A stretch of 64,000 nucleotides of DNA. It comes from Clostridium saccharobutylicum DSM 13864 (GTDB lineage Bacteria > Bacillota > Clostridia > Clostridiales > Clostridiaceae). Shown here piece by piece: positions 53,691 to 63,857 of the stretch. The notes beneath the pieces were generated by a model, which was not told the origin of the DNA, did no database searches, and saw only the letters and a program-made list of their open reading frames with translations. Both the position numbers and the translations under genes were made by a program. The stretch is taken from assembly GCF_000473995.1 (NCBI RefSeq), contig NC_022571.1:2154501-2218500 (forward strand), given 5' to 3'. Each line of letters opens with the position of its first letter. The stretch's first letter is position 1.

Positions 53691-54366
53691 CGTAAGTTTA
53701 TTAGCCAAACAATTAAATAAAGCAGCAGAAAATTTATCTGTAGAAAACAGAAAAATATTTGATGATATTATAATCTATATAAGAACATCAAATTTAAAAG
53801 AAAGAGATGCAGAAGAATTTCTTCAACAGATATTAGATAGCTTTTTGAATGCTCAGCAACAAGGAGTGAGTATTGAATCCATGATAGGAACAACTGACAT
53901 TAGGCATTACTGCGAAGAAATAGTAAATACTTATAAATCAAGCTATAATTTCTTATCGCGTAGTAGCCAATATATTATGTATACAGGAATATTTATAGTA
54001 ATATTATCATTTACTAAATATATTCTACAAAAATTAACCCCCATTCTATTTAAAACTCATGAACTTAATAATTTTACATTTTATCTAGACTTCAACCTTC
54101 AATTAATTATTCAATGTTTGATTGTAATTCCTTTTAGCGTTATAATACTTGCTTCGCTCAAAAAAACTTGTTTTAAGGGAACTTCTAAGTTTAGTAAAGT
54201 TAAAGAATACTTTACATATTGGATGATATGTGTATTATTGATTTGTACATGGATTGCTATATTCAAGTTTGTAGATGAAACTGTAATCTTTAGCTTAAAT
54301 ATATTCATAGTTCTTAGTATTGGAAGTGTTATATATTTTATTGGTAATTATTTTACAGAAAAGTAA
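53683..54366 (+). CDS. DUF1129/DUF1048-like membrane protein
   Basis: 227 aa, overlaps padR by 8 nt with RBS AAGGAG in its coding end. A soluble N-terminal helical part (LSVENRKIFDDIIIYI, RDAEEFLQQILDSFLNAQQQ, GTTDIRHYCEEIV) is followed by four membrane segments (about 97-115, 137-160, 176-195, 200-222). This layout is seen in PadR partners annotated as DUF1129/DUF1048. Function unknown, possibly envelope stress or drug response. Confidence 0.7.
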   Translation: MSSVSLLAKQLNKAAENLSVENRKIFDDIIIYIRTSNLKERDAEEFLQQILDSFLNAQQQGVSIESMIGTTDIRHYCEEIVNTYKSSYNFLSRSSQYIMYTGIFIVILSFTKYILQKLTPILFKTHELNNFTFYLDFNLQLIIQCLIVIPFSVIILASLKKTCFKGTSKFSKVKEYFTYWMICVLLICTWIAIFKFVDETVIFSLNIFIVLSIGSVIYFIGNYFTEK

Positions 54367-54593
54367 AAGAAGTATTTATGAACAATATGTAGAGGCAGTT
54401 TGCGGATATAAAGTTACCCTTTCATGTATACAACATTACAATGAATCTTAGTATTTATTTTTGACCACTTAAGTGAAAATTAATGAAATTTATTATGATA
54501 TAGCAAGTTGAAAGTAAAAAATAAGAATATATAAAAAGGTATTTCATGCATAATTAGTGATGAAAAAGTGCTAGCACTTGATATTGATACTGT

Positions 54594-54624
54594 AAACCGC
54601 ATCATAGGTAAATGCGGTTTCTTT
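54594..54624 (+). terminator. Stem-loop terminator
   Basis: 9-bp stem AAACCGCAT / ATGCGGTTT, 9-base loop, then CTTTT, in the 474-bp gap after the PadR operon. The rest of that gap is AT-rich without a gene. Confidence 0.75.
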
Positions 54625-54840
54625 TAAATTTTTAATATAGTAAATCAAACTATCACTGATTAGCGTAAATAATAAATACAGATAATAAAAATAGTAGCTC
54701 TTATATAGGGTTACTTTTTTGTTGGTAATAATATTGAATAAAATATAGACTAAATGCTAAAAAGTTTATATATATATAGACATAAGTATAAAAAGGCATA
54801 TAATTAACGCATAAATAGATGCGAAGGGGTGTTGAATAAT

Positions 54841-55611
54841 ATGAACGAAAATAATAAAGAAGTATTTTGGGATGCAACTATTGAAGAGGTAAAAAGAGGA
54901 TATGTTGAGCTGGAAGAGAGTTATAAATGTATAATTTGTGAGGAGGAATTTACAAAGGGAAGAATATATGAAATAGATTCTATGCTTTATGATTCAAGAA
55001 AGGCCACTCAACTTCATATATTAGAGAAGCATGGCTCTACATTAGAATATTTATTAAGAATGAACCCAGCATTTATAGGGGTATCACAGGTTCAAAGAGA
55101 GTTGTTAGTATTAATAGCATCAGGATTAACTGATAAAGAAATTGCCATAAAGCTAGGGGTAGCACAATCTACTATAAGAAATCATCGTTATAAATTACGT
55201 GAAAAAGAGAAGCAATCAAGATTATTTTTAGCAATGATGGAATTAATATCATCAAACACAAAGAAGAAGGTAAGTATATTAGATAAGGATAATCTATGTG
55301 ATGCCCATAAAATAGCAACGACCATAGATGATAGATATAACATTACTGATAAGGAAAGAGAAAGTACAATTAAAAATTATATGGATGAAAGTGGAGCGAT
55401 AAAAACTTTTCCTGCTAAGGAAAAGAAGAAAATAATAGTTTTATCTGAAATAGTTAAGCATTTTTCAAAAGGAAAGAAGTACTCTGAAAAAGAAGTAAAT
55501 AGAATTTTAGAAAGAATATATGAGGACTATGCCACTATTAGGAGAGCCTTAATAGAGTATGGGTTTATTGAACGTTCTAATGATTGTAGTAGTTACTGGG
55601 TAAAAGAATAA
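54841..55611 (+). CDS. Transcriptional regulator with LuxR-type HTH and DUF2087
   Basis: 256 aa. ATG 54841 chosen (GAAGGGGTG about 10 nt upstream); TTG 54832 is an alternative. N-terminal segment with CIICEEEFTKG, a Cys pair that with nearby His could bind metal; a LuxR-like helix-turn-helix (QRELLVLIASGLTDKEIAIK, LGVAQSTIRNHRYKL, about 90-125); and a C-terminal DUF2087 wing (IIVLSEIVKHFSKGKKYSEK, EVNRILERIYEDYATIRRAL, IEYGFIERS). Probably regulates itself and the phosphotransferase gene 36 nt downstream. Confidence 0.85.
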   Translation: MNENNKEVFWDATIEEVKRGYVELEESYKCIICEEEFTKGRIYEIDSMLYDSRKATQLHILEKHGSTLEYLLRMNPAFIGVSQVQRELLVLIASGLTDKEIAIKLGVAQSTIRNHRYKLREKEKQSRLFLAMMELISSNTKKKVSILDKDNLCDAHKIATTIDDRYNITDKERESTIKNYMDESGAIKTFPAKEKKKIIVLSEIVKHFSKGKKYSEKEVNRILERIYEDYATIRRALIEYGFIERSNDCSSYWVKE

Positions 55612-55647
55612 TTTGGGGAGATATCATAGATAAAGGGGAGTATTCAA

Positions 55648-56664
55648 ATGTATAAGAAGAATTTTATAATATCAGATATAAGAGAAATAATAGAAAGAAA
55701 TTATGACATTGGAATTATTAAAGAGATAAATCGAATTTTAGAAGGTGCTTCATCAGAATGTTTTCATATAATTACAGAAGAGGGAGAATATCTATTTAAG
55801 GATATCGAAATGATATTTATGAATCATCCTGATAAAGAACCTTTAATAAATAATCTGCTATCACAAAATGGGATTCCTGTATCAGTATTTTATAAAACAA
55901 AGAATGGTGAATACTTATTAGAGTACGCTGGACATATTTTTCATTTACAAAGTTTTATAAAAGGTAAAATATTAGAAGTAAATACAGCTCCTAAATGGTT
56001 TATGAAAGAAAGTGCTGAAATGTTGGGGAAAATTCACAAAGTATTAGAAGGCTTTTCTTCATTAACTAGTGGAATAGGTAAAGAATTTTTTGAATTTATA
56101 ACCCCTGAAGCAGCTAAAATATCTTATGAAAAATCCGTAGATATAGCGTTAAGACATGGGGAAAAGCAGAATGTAATTGATTTGAAGTATAGAATTAGTT
56201 TGTTAGATAAAATAAAAAATATTAAATTTGAAATGGATAGATTTACTTATAGAAATACTCATGGTGATTATTTTATAAGTCAGATCATATGCGGTGAGAA
56301 CTGCATTAATGCAATAATTGATTTTACTTCAGCTTGTGTTCATCCTGCTTGTTGGGAATTAATAAGATCGTATTCTTATGCAGATCCTAAGTGCATTGAT
56401 GGAAAAATAGATTATGATAACTTGGTGAAATATGTAAGGAGTTATATGAAATTTAGTAAGCTGAGTACTTATGATATAAAAATGATGGCATATTTGTACT
56501 ATTATCAACTTGCAGTATGTGATTATTTTAGTCAGTATTATGAATCTAATAATTCAAATAAAAATGTACTGTGCCATTATGCTCATTGGTCAACTAAGCT
56601 TTGTAGATGGTTCGAAGAAAATATTGAAGAGTTAACGGATAAGCTAGAAAAAGAATTCTGTTAA
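55648..56664 (+). CDS. Aminoglycoside phosphotransferase-fold kinase (APH/CotS type)
   Basis: 338 aa. N-lobe with EYLFKDIE (Lys) and a hydrophobic FHLQSFIKGKIL hinge. Catalytic loop NTHGDYFISQIICGE (HGDxxxxQ, brown-enzyme Asp) and metal-binding IIDFTSACVHPACWELIRSY. It is in the APH superfamily that includes homoserine kinases, CotS-like and antibiotic kinases; the His-Gly-Asp-Tyr-Phe loop fits clostridial small-molecule kinases of unknown substrate. Operon with the DUF2087 regulator. Confidence 0.85.
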   Translation: MYKKNFIISDIREIIERNYDIGIIKEINRILEGASSECFHIITEEGEYLFKDIEMIFMNHPDKEPLINNLLSQNGIPVSVFYKTKNGEYLLEYAGHIFHLQSFIKGKILEVNTAPKWFMKESAEMLGKIHKVLEGFSSLTSGIGKEFFEFITPEAAKISYEKSVDIALRHGEKQNVIDLKYRISLLDKIKNIKFEMDRFTYRNTHGDYFISQIICGENCINAIIDFTSACVHPACWELIRSYSYADPKCIDGKIDYDNLVKYVRSYMKFSKLSTYDIKMMAYLYYYQLAVCDYFSQYYESNNSNKNVLCHYAHWSTKLCRWFEENIEELTDKLEKEFC

Positions 56665-56746
56665 TTTAAATAAGGTAGGAATAATTATATTTAACCTCTA
56701 TATTATAAAGTACAAATTTAAGTTTTAAACATTGGAGGAAAATGGA

Positions 56747-57709
56747 GTGTCAGAGATTAGTAATTTATTTATGATTTATATAGATAATGAAGTAGGGTAT
56801 ACCAAACTAGGTGGAAATAATAAAATTGGTTACATAAACCAGCATGGGGAAGTTGTGATTGAACCAAAATTTTGTCATGGAGGGGATTTTAATGAAGGGG
56901 TTGCTGAAGTATCATTAGAATCTGAGGGCAAATTTGGATTTATAAATATAGACGGAGAATTAGTTATTGATTATAAATTTGATTGGGCATATTCTTTTTC
57001 AGAAGGTTTGGCCCCAGTGCAAATTAATGGTAAATGGGGATATATTAATAAAAGTGGTGAAATCATAGTAAAACCACAGTTTGATTTTCCAATCCATTTT
57101 TCAGAAGGACATGCTTGCGTAAAAGACAAAGACAGTAGAATAAATGCTTTTATAAATTCTAAGGGTGAATTTATCACTGGTTTTATATATGATTATGCTT
57201 CTAGTTTTTCTGAAGGGTTAGCTAGGGTTCATACGAAAGATGGATGGAATTACATAGATAAGTTAGGGAAACATATATTTGATTCGAATTTTGAAGGTGC
57301 TTATGATTTTAATGAAGGTTTAGCGGCAGTAAAGGTTAATGGAAAATTAGGTTTTATGGATAAGTCAGGAAGTTTAATGATTGATCCTAAATATGATGAT
57401 GCACAAAATTTTTCGGAAGGTTTAGCAAGTATAAAGTTAAATGGTAAATGGGGATATATAAATAAGAAAAATGAGATTGTTATAGAACCTAAATTTAATT
57501 TTGCATATAGTTTTAGGGAAGGAAGAGCGCCTGTACAAATAAATGATAAATATGGTTATATAAATAAACGTGGAGATATAATTGTTGAGCCACAATTTGT
57601 AATTGCCCATTATTTTAAAAATGGACTGGCAGCAGCACTTGTAGATCCATTTATAAAAATATATATAGATCGAGATGGGAATAAGGTATGGACGCCTAAA
57701 AAATTTTAA
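56747..57709 (+). CDS. WG-repeat protein
   Basis: 320 aa from GTG 56747, whose RBS GGAGG lies 8 nt upstream; the TTG at 56732 is part of that RBS. No signal peptide. Eight WG repeats of about 33 residues: KIGYINQHGEVVIEPKF, KFGFINIDGELVIDYKF, KWGYINKSGEIIVKPQF and so on, each ending in FxEGLAxV. The fourth and fifth repeats are the most diverged. WG repeats are structural, of unknown binding partner. It lies 82 nt after the kinase gene and probably in the same operon. Confidence 0.9.
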   Translation: MSEISNLFMIYIDNEVGYTKLGGNNKIGYINQHGEVVIEPKFCHGGDFNEGVAEVSLESEGKFGFINIDGELVIDYKFDWAYSFSEGLAPVQINGKWGYINKSGEIIVKPQFDFPIHFSEGHACVKDKDSRINAFINSKGEFITGFIYDYASSFSEGLARVHTKDGWNYIDKLGKHIFDSNFEGAYDFNEGLAAVKVNGKLGFMDKSGSLMIDPKYDDAQNFSEGLASIKLNGKWGYINKKNEIVIEPKFNFAYSFREGRAPVQINDKYGYINKRGDIIVEPQFVIAHYFKNGLAAALVDPFIKIYIDRDGNKVWTPKKF

Positions 57710-57758
57710 TAGACTGAAATTAGATAAGGTAACTATAGTATGAATATTAAATAAGTAA

Positions 57759-57806
57759 AAAAATCTATCAGAATTATTTTATAATTTTGATAGGTTTTCC
57801 TTTTTT
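57759..57806 (+). terminator. Terminator after the WG-repeat gene
   Basis: Stem AAATCTATCA / TGATAGGTTT (one G-U), 17-base loop, followed by TCCTTTTTT. Confidence 0.75.
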
Positions 57807-57874
57807 GGTACGAATTAATATATGTAAGTGTAAACTTATTAAATGCAAGCTTACTTTATGGGAAGAGGTAGAAA

Positions 57875-58441
57875 ATGAAGGTGAATGAATATAATTATAT
57901 TAAAGAACTAAGGAATAGGAATGAAAAAGCTTTAGATTATGTTATTGATAATTATGGCTGGATTATAAAATCTGTTGTAGGAAAGCATTTATATGGTATT
58001 CAGAGTGTCCAAGGAGAATGTATAAATGATGTTCTTTTAGGGATTTGGAATAACATAAATAGCTTTGATGAAAGCAAAAGTGACTTTAAAAATTGGGTAG
58101 CTGGTATATGTAAATTCAAATGCATTGATTATAAACGAAAGTATTTAAAAGATTTACAACATGAAAACATAGATGATTTAAATATTAGTGATGATGGCAC
58201 TGAAATGAAGAATTTAGAAAATGAATTAAGTAATGAAATGGAATCGCTACTTAAATGCTTAAAGGAAAAAGATAGAGATTTACTTTATAAGTTATATGTT
58301 GACGGAATGGATATTGATGAAATAAGTACAGAATGTGGAATGAAAAAAGAAGTTATATACAATAGGTTATCTAGGGCAAAAAAGAAAATAAAAGATATTT
58401 TTAATATTAATAATAGAAGAGGTGTTAAGTATGAAAAATAA
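57875..58441 (+). CDS. ECF-type RNA polymerase sigma factor
   Basis: 188 aa, RBS GGAAGAGG. Region 2: NEKALDYVIDNYGWIIKSVV, ECINDVLLGIWNNINSFDES, FKNWVAGICKFKCIDYKRKY. Region 4: KEKDRDLLYKLYVDGMDIDE, ISTECGMKKEVIYNRLSRAK. It lacks region 3, as ECF sigmas do. It overlaps the following DUF4179 gene, which should act as its membrane anti-sigma factor. Direct targets are unknown. Confidence 0.93.
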   Translation: MKVNEYNYIKELRNRNEKALDYVIDNYGWIIKSVVGKHLYGIQSVQGECINDVLLGIWNNINSFDESKSDFKNWVAGICKFKCIDYKRKYLKDLQHENIDDLNISDDGTEMKNLENELSNEMESLLKCLKEKDRDLLYKLYVDGMDIDEISTECGMKKEVIYNRLSRAKKKIKDIFNINNRRGVKYEK

Positions 58442-59492
58442 CATATATACTCTGCTTAATGATATAAATATTAATTTGGATGAATATAAAAAAGATGATT
58501 TTAATGATATTGAAAAAAAATTAATTAAAAAGAATATTAGAAAATCTATTAAGAAAGGTAGTAAACAAAGAGTTAGAAGAAAAGTAATAGCTGCAGCTGC
58601 AATTATGGCAATATTAGCAGGGATGTCTTTTGGAAATACAGGAGCTTACGCCATATCAAAAATAAATTTAGTCAGTGAAAGTATTTCAAGTTTCTTAGGA
58701 ATAGAGAAAAACCTAGAAGATTATAATACTGTAATTGATAAAGCTGTTATTGATAAGGGAGTAACAGTTAAACTAAATGAGGTAATATTAGATGATAATG
58801 AATTGCTTATATCTACTAATATAAGCTCAGATAGGATTTTAAAAGATTACGAAACTTGGGATAGCGAAATGACTCTTTATATAAATAATAAAAAAGTTAA
58901 ATTTACAGGAGCAAGTGGTGGTATTGAAAAAATAGATGATAATACTACACAAGAAGTTACAGAATATGATTTAGATTCAATAAAAAATATGGATTTAAGT
59001 GGAGATTTAAATATAAAAATTGTATATTCTAAAATGATGGTAAATCATGCTGATGGTATAAATGGAACTTGGAAATTTGAATTTAAAACCAATGGAGATA
59101 AACTTAAATTAGATACTAAAACCGTAAATCTTGATTATGGATTTGATATTGAAAATGGAAATAAATATATCTTAGAAAAATACACAGATAATGATTTAGG
59201 ACAAAAGGTATATGGTAAAATCATTGACAATTCAGATAATAAAGAAATATACTCGATTTTATTAAAAGGACATGATGATTTAGGAAATAAGGTGATATTT
59301 GATTTATCAAGAGAGAGAAAAGATGATTTTATGCTAAAATATGAAAATGTATTAGTTGGAAATCTTAATGAAAAGGCAAGTAAATTAATGCTAACACCGT
59401 ATGCAGTAAGAATGCCAGAACAAAGTGGTAAAGCTCCAAGTATTGATGAGTATAAAAAAGCTGGAGATGAATTTACAATAAATATTAAATAA
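58431..59492 (+). CDS. DUF4179 protein, probable anti-sigma factor
   Basis: 353 aa; ATG 58431 has AGAGGTG 6 nt upstream and overlaps the sigma gene by 11 nt. A short basic cytoplasmic N terminus (about 65 residues) is followed by one membrane segment (VIAAAAIMAILAGMSFGN) and a DUF4179 extracellular domain (VTVKLNEVILDDNELLISTN, with long beta-rich C terminus). Clostridial and bacillar ECF operons place such proteins as signal-sensing anti-sigma factors. The cytoplasmic part is the likely sigma clamp. Confidence 0.85.
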   Translation: MKNNIYTLLNDININLDEYKKDDFNDIEKKLIKKNIRKSIKKGSKQRVRRKVIAAAAIMAILAGMSFGNTGAYAISKINLVSESISSFLGIEKNLEDYNTVIDKAVIDKGVTVKLNEVILDDNELLISTNISSDRILKDYETWDSEMTLYINNKKVKFTGASGGIEKIDDNTTQEVTEYDLDSIKNMDLSGDLNIKIVYSKMMVNHADGINGTWKFEFKTNGDKLKLDTKTVNLDYGFDIENGNKYILEKYTDNDLGQKVYGKIIDNSDNKEIYSILLKGHDDLGNKVIFDLSRERKDDFMLKYENVLVGNLNEKASKLMLTPYAVRMPEQSGKAPSIDEYKKAGDEFTINIK

Positions 59493-59554
59493 AATATGAT
59501 TTTTGTATAACTTAAAAAGTATCAAACTAATATATAAGTATATATTATAATAAT

Positions 59555-59641
59555 GAAGAAGAAACACTTTTAAGACAACTTAATGGATACAAAGAGTATT
59601 GCTTAAAAACACATTATCGTTTAATTCCTTTAATTTGGTAA
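59555..59641 (+). pseudogene. Remnant of an isoprenylcysteine-methyltransferase-like gene (3' end)
   Basis: 28 codons and a stop, EEETLLRQLNGYKEYC then LKTHYRLIPLIW, match the C-terminal end of ICMT-like membrane methyltransferases (E..L...L.GY.EY...RYRLIP.IW). No upstream part remains. Confidence 0.6.
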
Positions 59642-59685
59642 GTATAAAGAATGAGGTGTATGTAAAACAAGTTAATGATTAGAAA

Positions 59686-59720
59686 CATCCACAGATTTGT
59701 CTTATGCAAATTTGTGGATG
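59686..59720. terminator. Bidirectional terminator between DUF4179 gene and permease
   Basis: 14-bp stem CATCCACAGATTTG / CAAATTTGTGGATG with one mismatch, 7-base loop, between convergent genes. Confidence 0.75.
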
Positions 59721-59795
59721 CTTGTATTGATTTTGAAATTAAGTTATAGGTGTGTAATTTCTGGCAGAATTATTCCAAATTACAAAAGTGGATAT

Positions 59796-61112
59796 TTATT
59801 CATTTACAGATGAAGATGAAGAATTCACTTTGTTTATACGTTTGAATAAAAAATATAATGGAATTCCTATTATAAATCCACCAAGCCCAATAATAACTCT
59901 ATTTTGAATTATTGGTTTACCCATGTCATCTGCCCAAGCACTATATAATAACCATAAACTAAGGCAAACAGATACTATAGGAATAAAGTATCCAAAAGGT
60001 ACTCTAAATGAAGATTTTGAATTTCTTCTTCTAAATACAATAACAGAAAAGCAGGTTGGAATATATTGACCAAATTTTGAAATAACACTTACTCCTACCA
60101 GCTGTGCAAAACTACCAGATAAAACAAGAGGTATTGCTACTGCAACTGATATTATGATTGCTGCGTAAGGTTGACCATATCGATTTTTTTTGCTTATAAA
60201 AGAAGGTAAAACACCGCCTTCAGCTAGGGCTTCTCCACTTCTTGGGGTATTAAAAGCTGTGGCTATATTAATTCCAGTAATTGAAATAAGGGTTCCAACT
60301 GCAACTAAGATTTTACCAAAGTCTCCTAAAAATACTTTCGCAGAATCTGCAACTGGAGAAATACTTCCAGATAATTCAGAGCCTAAAGTTCCAATACAAA
60401 CTGTTTGTATCAATATGTAGATAAAGGAAGTTATTAATATTGTAGCTAATATAGCAATAGGTACGTTTTTCTTTGGGTTATCCATATCACCTGCTGCTAT
60501 TACTACCGATTCAAATCCAGAAAAGGCATAAAAAACTACAATTATAGCCTGTCCAAAGTTGCCCATATTAATTGGTTGAGCTGATATGAAATTCCCACCT
60601 TTTAAAAAGAATAGACCAACAACAATAAAAAGTACCAACGGGATTAATTTTGCAATAGTCATTACATTATTTAAATATTTTGCGATTTCTATACCAAATA
60701 AATTAATTATTCCAAGAACTACTAAAAGACTAACAGCTATAATGTTTTTGGTTACTCCATTTGCTGCTTGTGGCCAAAAAAATCCTAAAGCTGTGGCAAA
60801 TCCTACTGCCATTGTTGCCCAGCCTATAATGCATATAATCCATTTCATTATTCCAACTTCAAAACCTATAAATTCTCCATAAGCTGCTCTTGCATATATG
60901 TAGTCACCTCCTGTTTTATCAAACATTCCACTTACTTCTGCAAAACATAGAGCTAGTGATAAAACTAATAATGTTACAATAAAATACATGCCTATACTTT
61001 GAGGTCCAAACAATTTATAGGCATCTCCAGGTAGTAAAAAGATACCTGAACCTATAACGCCGTTTATTCCTAATAAAATAATACTAATCAAGCCAAACTT
61101 TTTCTTATCCAT
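59796..61112 (-). CDS. Amino acid permease, APC family
   Basis: 438 aa, RBS GAGGAGAG. Twelve membrane segments. APC signatures: LLGINGVIGSGIFLLPG (helix 1 unwound GxG substrate loop), FAEVSGMFDKTGGDYIYARA, and VFYAFSGFESVVIAAGDMDN (helix 6). It probably imports an amino acid with H+, or exchanges it; substrate unknown. The C terminus ends in a Ser-rich SSSSS tail. Confidence 0.9.
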   Translation of the reverse strand: MDKKKFGLISIILLGINGVIGSGIFLLPGDAYKLFGPQSIGMYFIVTLLVLSLALCFAEVSGMFDKTGGDYIYARAAYGEFIGFEVGIMKWIICIIGWATMAVGFATALGFFWPQAANGVTKNIIAVSLLVVLGIINLFGIEIAKYLNNVMTIAKLIPLVLFIVVGLFFLKGGNFISAQPINMGNFGQAIIVVFYAFSGFESVVIAAGDMDNPKKNVPIAILATILITSFIYILIQTVCIGTLGSELSGSISPVADSAKVFLGDFGKILVAVGTLISITGINIATAFNTPRSGEALAEGGVLPSFISKKNRYGQPYAAIIISVAVAIPLVLSGSFAQLVGVSVISKFGQYIPTCFSVIVFRRRNSKSSFRVPFGYFIPIVSVCLSLWLLYSAWADDMGKPIIQNRVIIGLGGFIIGIPLYFLFKRINKVNSSSSSVNE

Positions 61113-61544
61113 TATTTCTCTCCTCGTCTTTTTAAATTACTTACATATTAAGCTTTTGAATTTTAAACAGATATTGCATTTAGAAAAACACAAAAAAAGA
61201 GCTGCTTTTGTAAATGACTGCGTTGTCTTATAACTCTTAAAGTATAAAATTACACAAAAAGATAATTTTTTTACAAAAAACAACTCAAATTTATACATTT
61301 TTACCACCAATTAATCCTACTGTAATTTCAAATATTATTCAAGCATATTTTTAATTGTGCTATAACAATTAAAAGGTTGTGAAATACTGAAACTAATAAA
61401 AAACATTTTATATACGCATGTATGAACCTCATTCTGTTTGTTAAGATACAGTTTTTTTCCACAACTTGATGAATTAGCAACCCCAGAATAATTTAAAGAA
61501 TTATGAGAGCGATTTGAAGAAATAGAAAAGCAGAAACGATAAAG
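61113..61544. other. Upstream region of the permease
   Basis: About 430 bp of AT-rich DNA. The minus-strand permease leader is long (over 100 nt) with A/T runs near 61190-61280. No intact ORF with RBS, riboswitch or clear promoter could be identified by eye. Confidence 0.3.
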
Positions 61545-61664
61545 GAAAGTATGAATCAAACGACTCAAGAACTAGAACAAGTAGCATTAACTGCTCAAAG
61601 TCAGACTGAACTTGCTCAAAAACTTAATGAAATAGTTTACTTAATTTTGAATGTGATTAAGTGA
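61545..61664 (+). pseudogene. Remnant of a chemoreceptor gene (3' end)
   Basis: [20 protein letters not shown] then TELAQKLNEIV, ending in a stop at 61662. This nearly repeats the C terminus of the chemoreceptor encoded at 27600-29312 ([20 protein letters not shown] then [11 protein letters not shown]). Upstream codons are broken by stops. It lies just before the intact chemoreceptor gene. Confidence 0.75.
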
Positions 61665-61688
61665 AAAAATGCACTATTTGTAGAAATA

Positions 61689-61697
61689 TGGTATAAT
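61689..61697 (+). promoter_or_regulatory. Extended -10 promoter of the chemoreceptor gene
   Basis: TGGTATAAT (TG-N-TATAAT), 110 nt before the start codon. Confidence 0.45.
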
Positions 61698-61806
61698 ACA
61701 TATAACTTGAATAATTATTGTAGAAAATCATGAGAAATAGATGGGAAAAATATAAGATTAGGTAATAATATTTAACAATGCATTAATTTCATACAAGGAG
61801 GATATT

Positions 61807-63801
61807 ATGAAAAGTATAAAAGGAAAATTGATATTAAGTTTAGGGGTTTTAATAGGGATTATATGTATAGGGTTAGGTGTAATTTCATTTATAAATTCAT
61901 CAAAGGCACTAACATCGAACTTAGGAAAGACTCTTCCTAATATTGCAGAACAAACAGCGGGTAATATCGAGGGAAGAATTCAAGGTGACTTAAAGCAATT
62001 AGAAACTATTGCAGCAAGAGAAGATGTGTGTGATCCCAATATTTCAATAGAAAATAAATTGAAAATTCTTTCAAAAGAAAATGATAGAATTGGAAGTATT
62101 AAAATAGGTATTGCAGATAAAGATGGCAACTCTATATATACAAATGGAGAGAGTTCTAATGTGAGCGATAGAGACCATGTTAAAAAAGCATTATCTGGGA
62201 AAAGTAATGTATCAGACCCTCTTGTAAGCAAAATAAATGGAAGTTTAATAGTTACATATGCAGTTCCTATTAAATACAATAATGAAATTGTAGGAGTATT
62301 ACTTGAAATAACAGATGGTAATAGATTAAGTGAATTAACTAATCAGATTAAAGTCGGACAAACAGGTTATGCTTTTATGATTAAAAAGGATGGAACTAAT
62401 ATTGCTAGTAATAACAAAGATTTAGTTCTTCAAATGTATAATCCAATTGAAGAAGCAAAAAAGGATCCTAAATTACAGGCTTTAGCAAATGTTGAAAGCA
62501 AAATGGGAGCAGGAGAAACAGGATTAGGTGAGTACACTTATAATGGTGTAGATGAATTTGTAGGTTATGCTCCAGTTAATGGAACTGAATGGTCAGTGGG
62601 AGTTGTAGCAATACACAAGGAAATATTATCAGAACTAGATAGCTTGGTGATTTTTGTCACATTATCATCTGTAGTATTTATAGTAGTTGGGTTTATTATA
62701 ATTTATATAATTGCTAATAGTATATCTAGAGGAATAAAGTCAACTTCCAAGCATTTTGAATTATTGGCAGAAGGTAACCTATGTGAAGAAGTCTCTCATA
62801 AGTACTTAAAGTTAAAAGATGAAGTTGGAGATATGACTAATTCAATTAAAGTAATGCAGGAATCATTAGGAACAATGATTAAAAAAATAAAAGATAATGC
62901 TTCAAATATTAATGCACAATCAGAAAATTTATCATTTGTTTCGGAAGAGATAGCAAGTGTATCACAAAATGTTACAGAAGCAATTTCTGAAATCGCAAAA
63001 GATACAAGTACTCAATCTGAGGAGCTAATACACATAACAGAGATTCTTAATGAATTTAGCTATAAGTTATCTGAAATGGTTAGAGGGATACAAGTTGTAG
63101 ATTCAAATTCTAGGAAAATTAATTTAATGGCAAATGAGAGTAGTATTGAAATGAATGCATTAAATCAATCTGTGACAAAAGTTAGTAGTTCATTTAAAAC
63201 ATTCAGTGGTAAAATTATTGGACTTGGAAAAGATATAAACGAAATAAATGAAATTACGAATATAATAAATGGTGTTGCAGAGCAAACAAATTTGTTAGCA
63301 TTAAATGCTGCTATTGAAGCAGCCAGAGCAGGAGAATCAGGAAAAGGATTTTCAGTAGTAGCAGATGAAATAAGACAACTTGCTGAGCAATCTCAAATAT
63401 CGTCAGAAAGCATTAGTAAACTAATTAATGGTATGTCTAAAGATACTGATATAATAGTTCAAGATTCTGTTACTATGGATGATGAATTAATAAAACAAGT
63501 TAAGATTATAAATAGTTCAATAGCATCTTTTAAAAAAATTATAGAAGCAGTGAATGAAGTTATTCCTAAAATTGAAACAGTTAAAAATTCTGCTGAGGAT
63601 ATCGATAATGACAAGAATGTTATTTTGACTAGAATAGATAAAGTATCTTCAGTTTCAGTTGAAATTTCAGCATCTTCAGAGGAAATTTCAGCATCATCAG
63701 AAGAAATGAATGCTTCCACAGAAGAAATAGCAGCAACAGCACAAATGCTTAACAGTATGACTAGTGAAATGAATGAGGAAGTAGATAAGTTTAGAGTTTA
63801 A
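61807..63801 (+). CDS. Methyl-accepting chemotaxis protein with Cache sensor
   Basis: 664 aa, RBS CAAGGAGG. Membrane segment 1 (about 8-30), an extracellular dCache-type sensor (about 40-275: [73 protein letters not shown] strand), membrane segment 2 (about 282-304), HAMP ([18 protein letters not shown]), and a signalling domain with tip [20 protein letters not shown] then [15 protein letters not shown]. It would sense a small molecule, often an amino or organic acid in this class, and signal to CheA. Confidence 0.94.
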   Translation: MKSIKGKLILSLGVLIGIICIGLGVISFINSSKALTSNLGKTLPNIAEQTAGNIEGRIQGDLKQLETIAAREDVCDPNISIENKLKILSKENDRIGSIKIGIADKDGNSIYTNGESSNVSDRDHVKKALSGKSNVSDPLVSKINGSLIVTYAVPIKYNNEIVGVLLEITDGNRLSELTNQIKVGQTGYAFMIKKDGTNIASNNKDLVLQMYNPIEEAKKDPKLQALANVESKMGAGETGLGEYTYNGVDEFVGYAPVNGTEWSVGVVAIHKEILSELDSLVIFVTLSSVVFIVVGFIIIYIIANSISRGIKSTSKHFELLAEGNLCEEVSHKYLKLKDEVGDMTNSIKVMQESLGTMIKKIKDNASNINAQSENLSFVSEEIASVSQNVTEAISEIAKDTSTQSEELIHITEILNEFSYKLSEMVRGIQVVDSNSRKINLMANESSIEMNALNQSVTKVSSSFKTFSGKIIGLGKDINEINEITNIINGVAEQTNLLALNAAIEAARAGESGKGFSVVADEIRQLAEQSQISSESISKLINGMSKDTDIIVQDSVTMDDELIKQVKIINSSIASFKKIIEAVNEVIPKIETVKNSAEDIDNDKNVILTRIDKVSSVSVEISASSEEISASSEEMNASTEEIAATAQMLNSMTSEMNEEVDKFRV

Positions 63802-63823
63802 AAGCAAATAATTTGAATAAGAA

Positions 63824-63857
63824 AATAGAACCTGAATTGTGGGTTCTATTTTTTTAC
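63824..63857 (+). terminator. Rho-independent terminator after the chemoreceptor
   Basis: 9-bp stem AATAGAACC / GGTTCTATT, 8-base loop, followed by TTTTT. The last 140 bp of the window show no gene. Confidence 0.88.
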
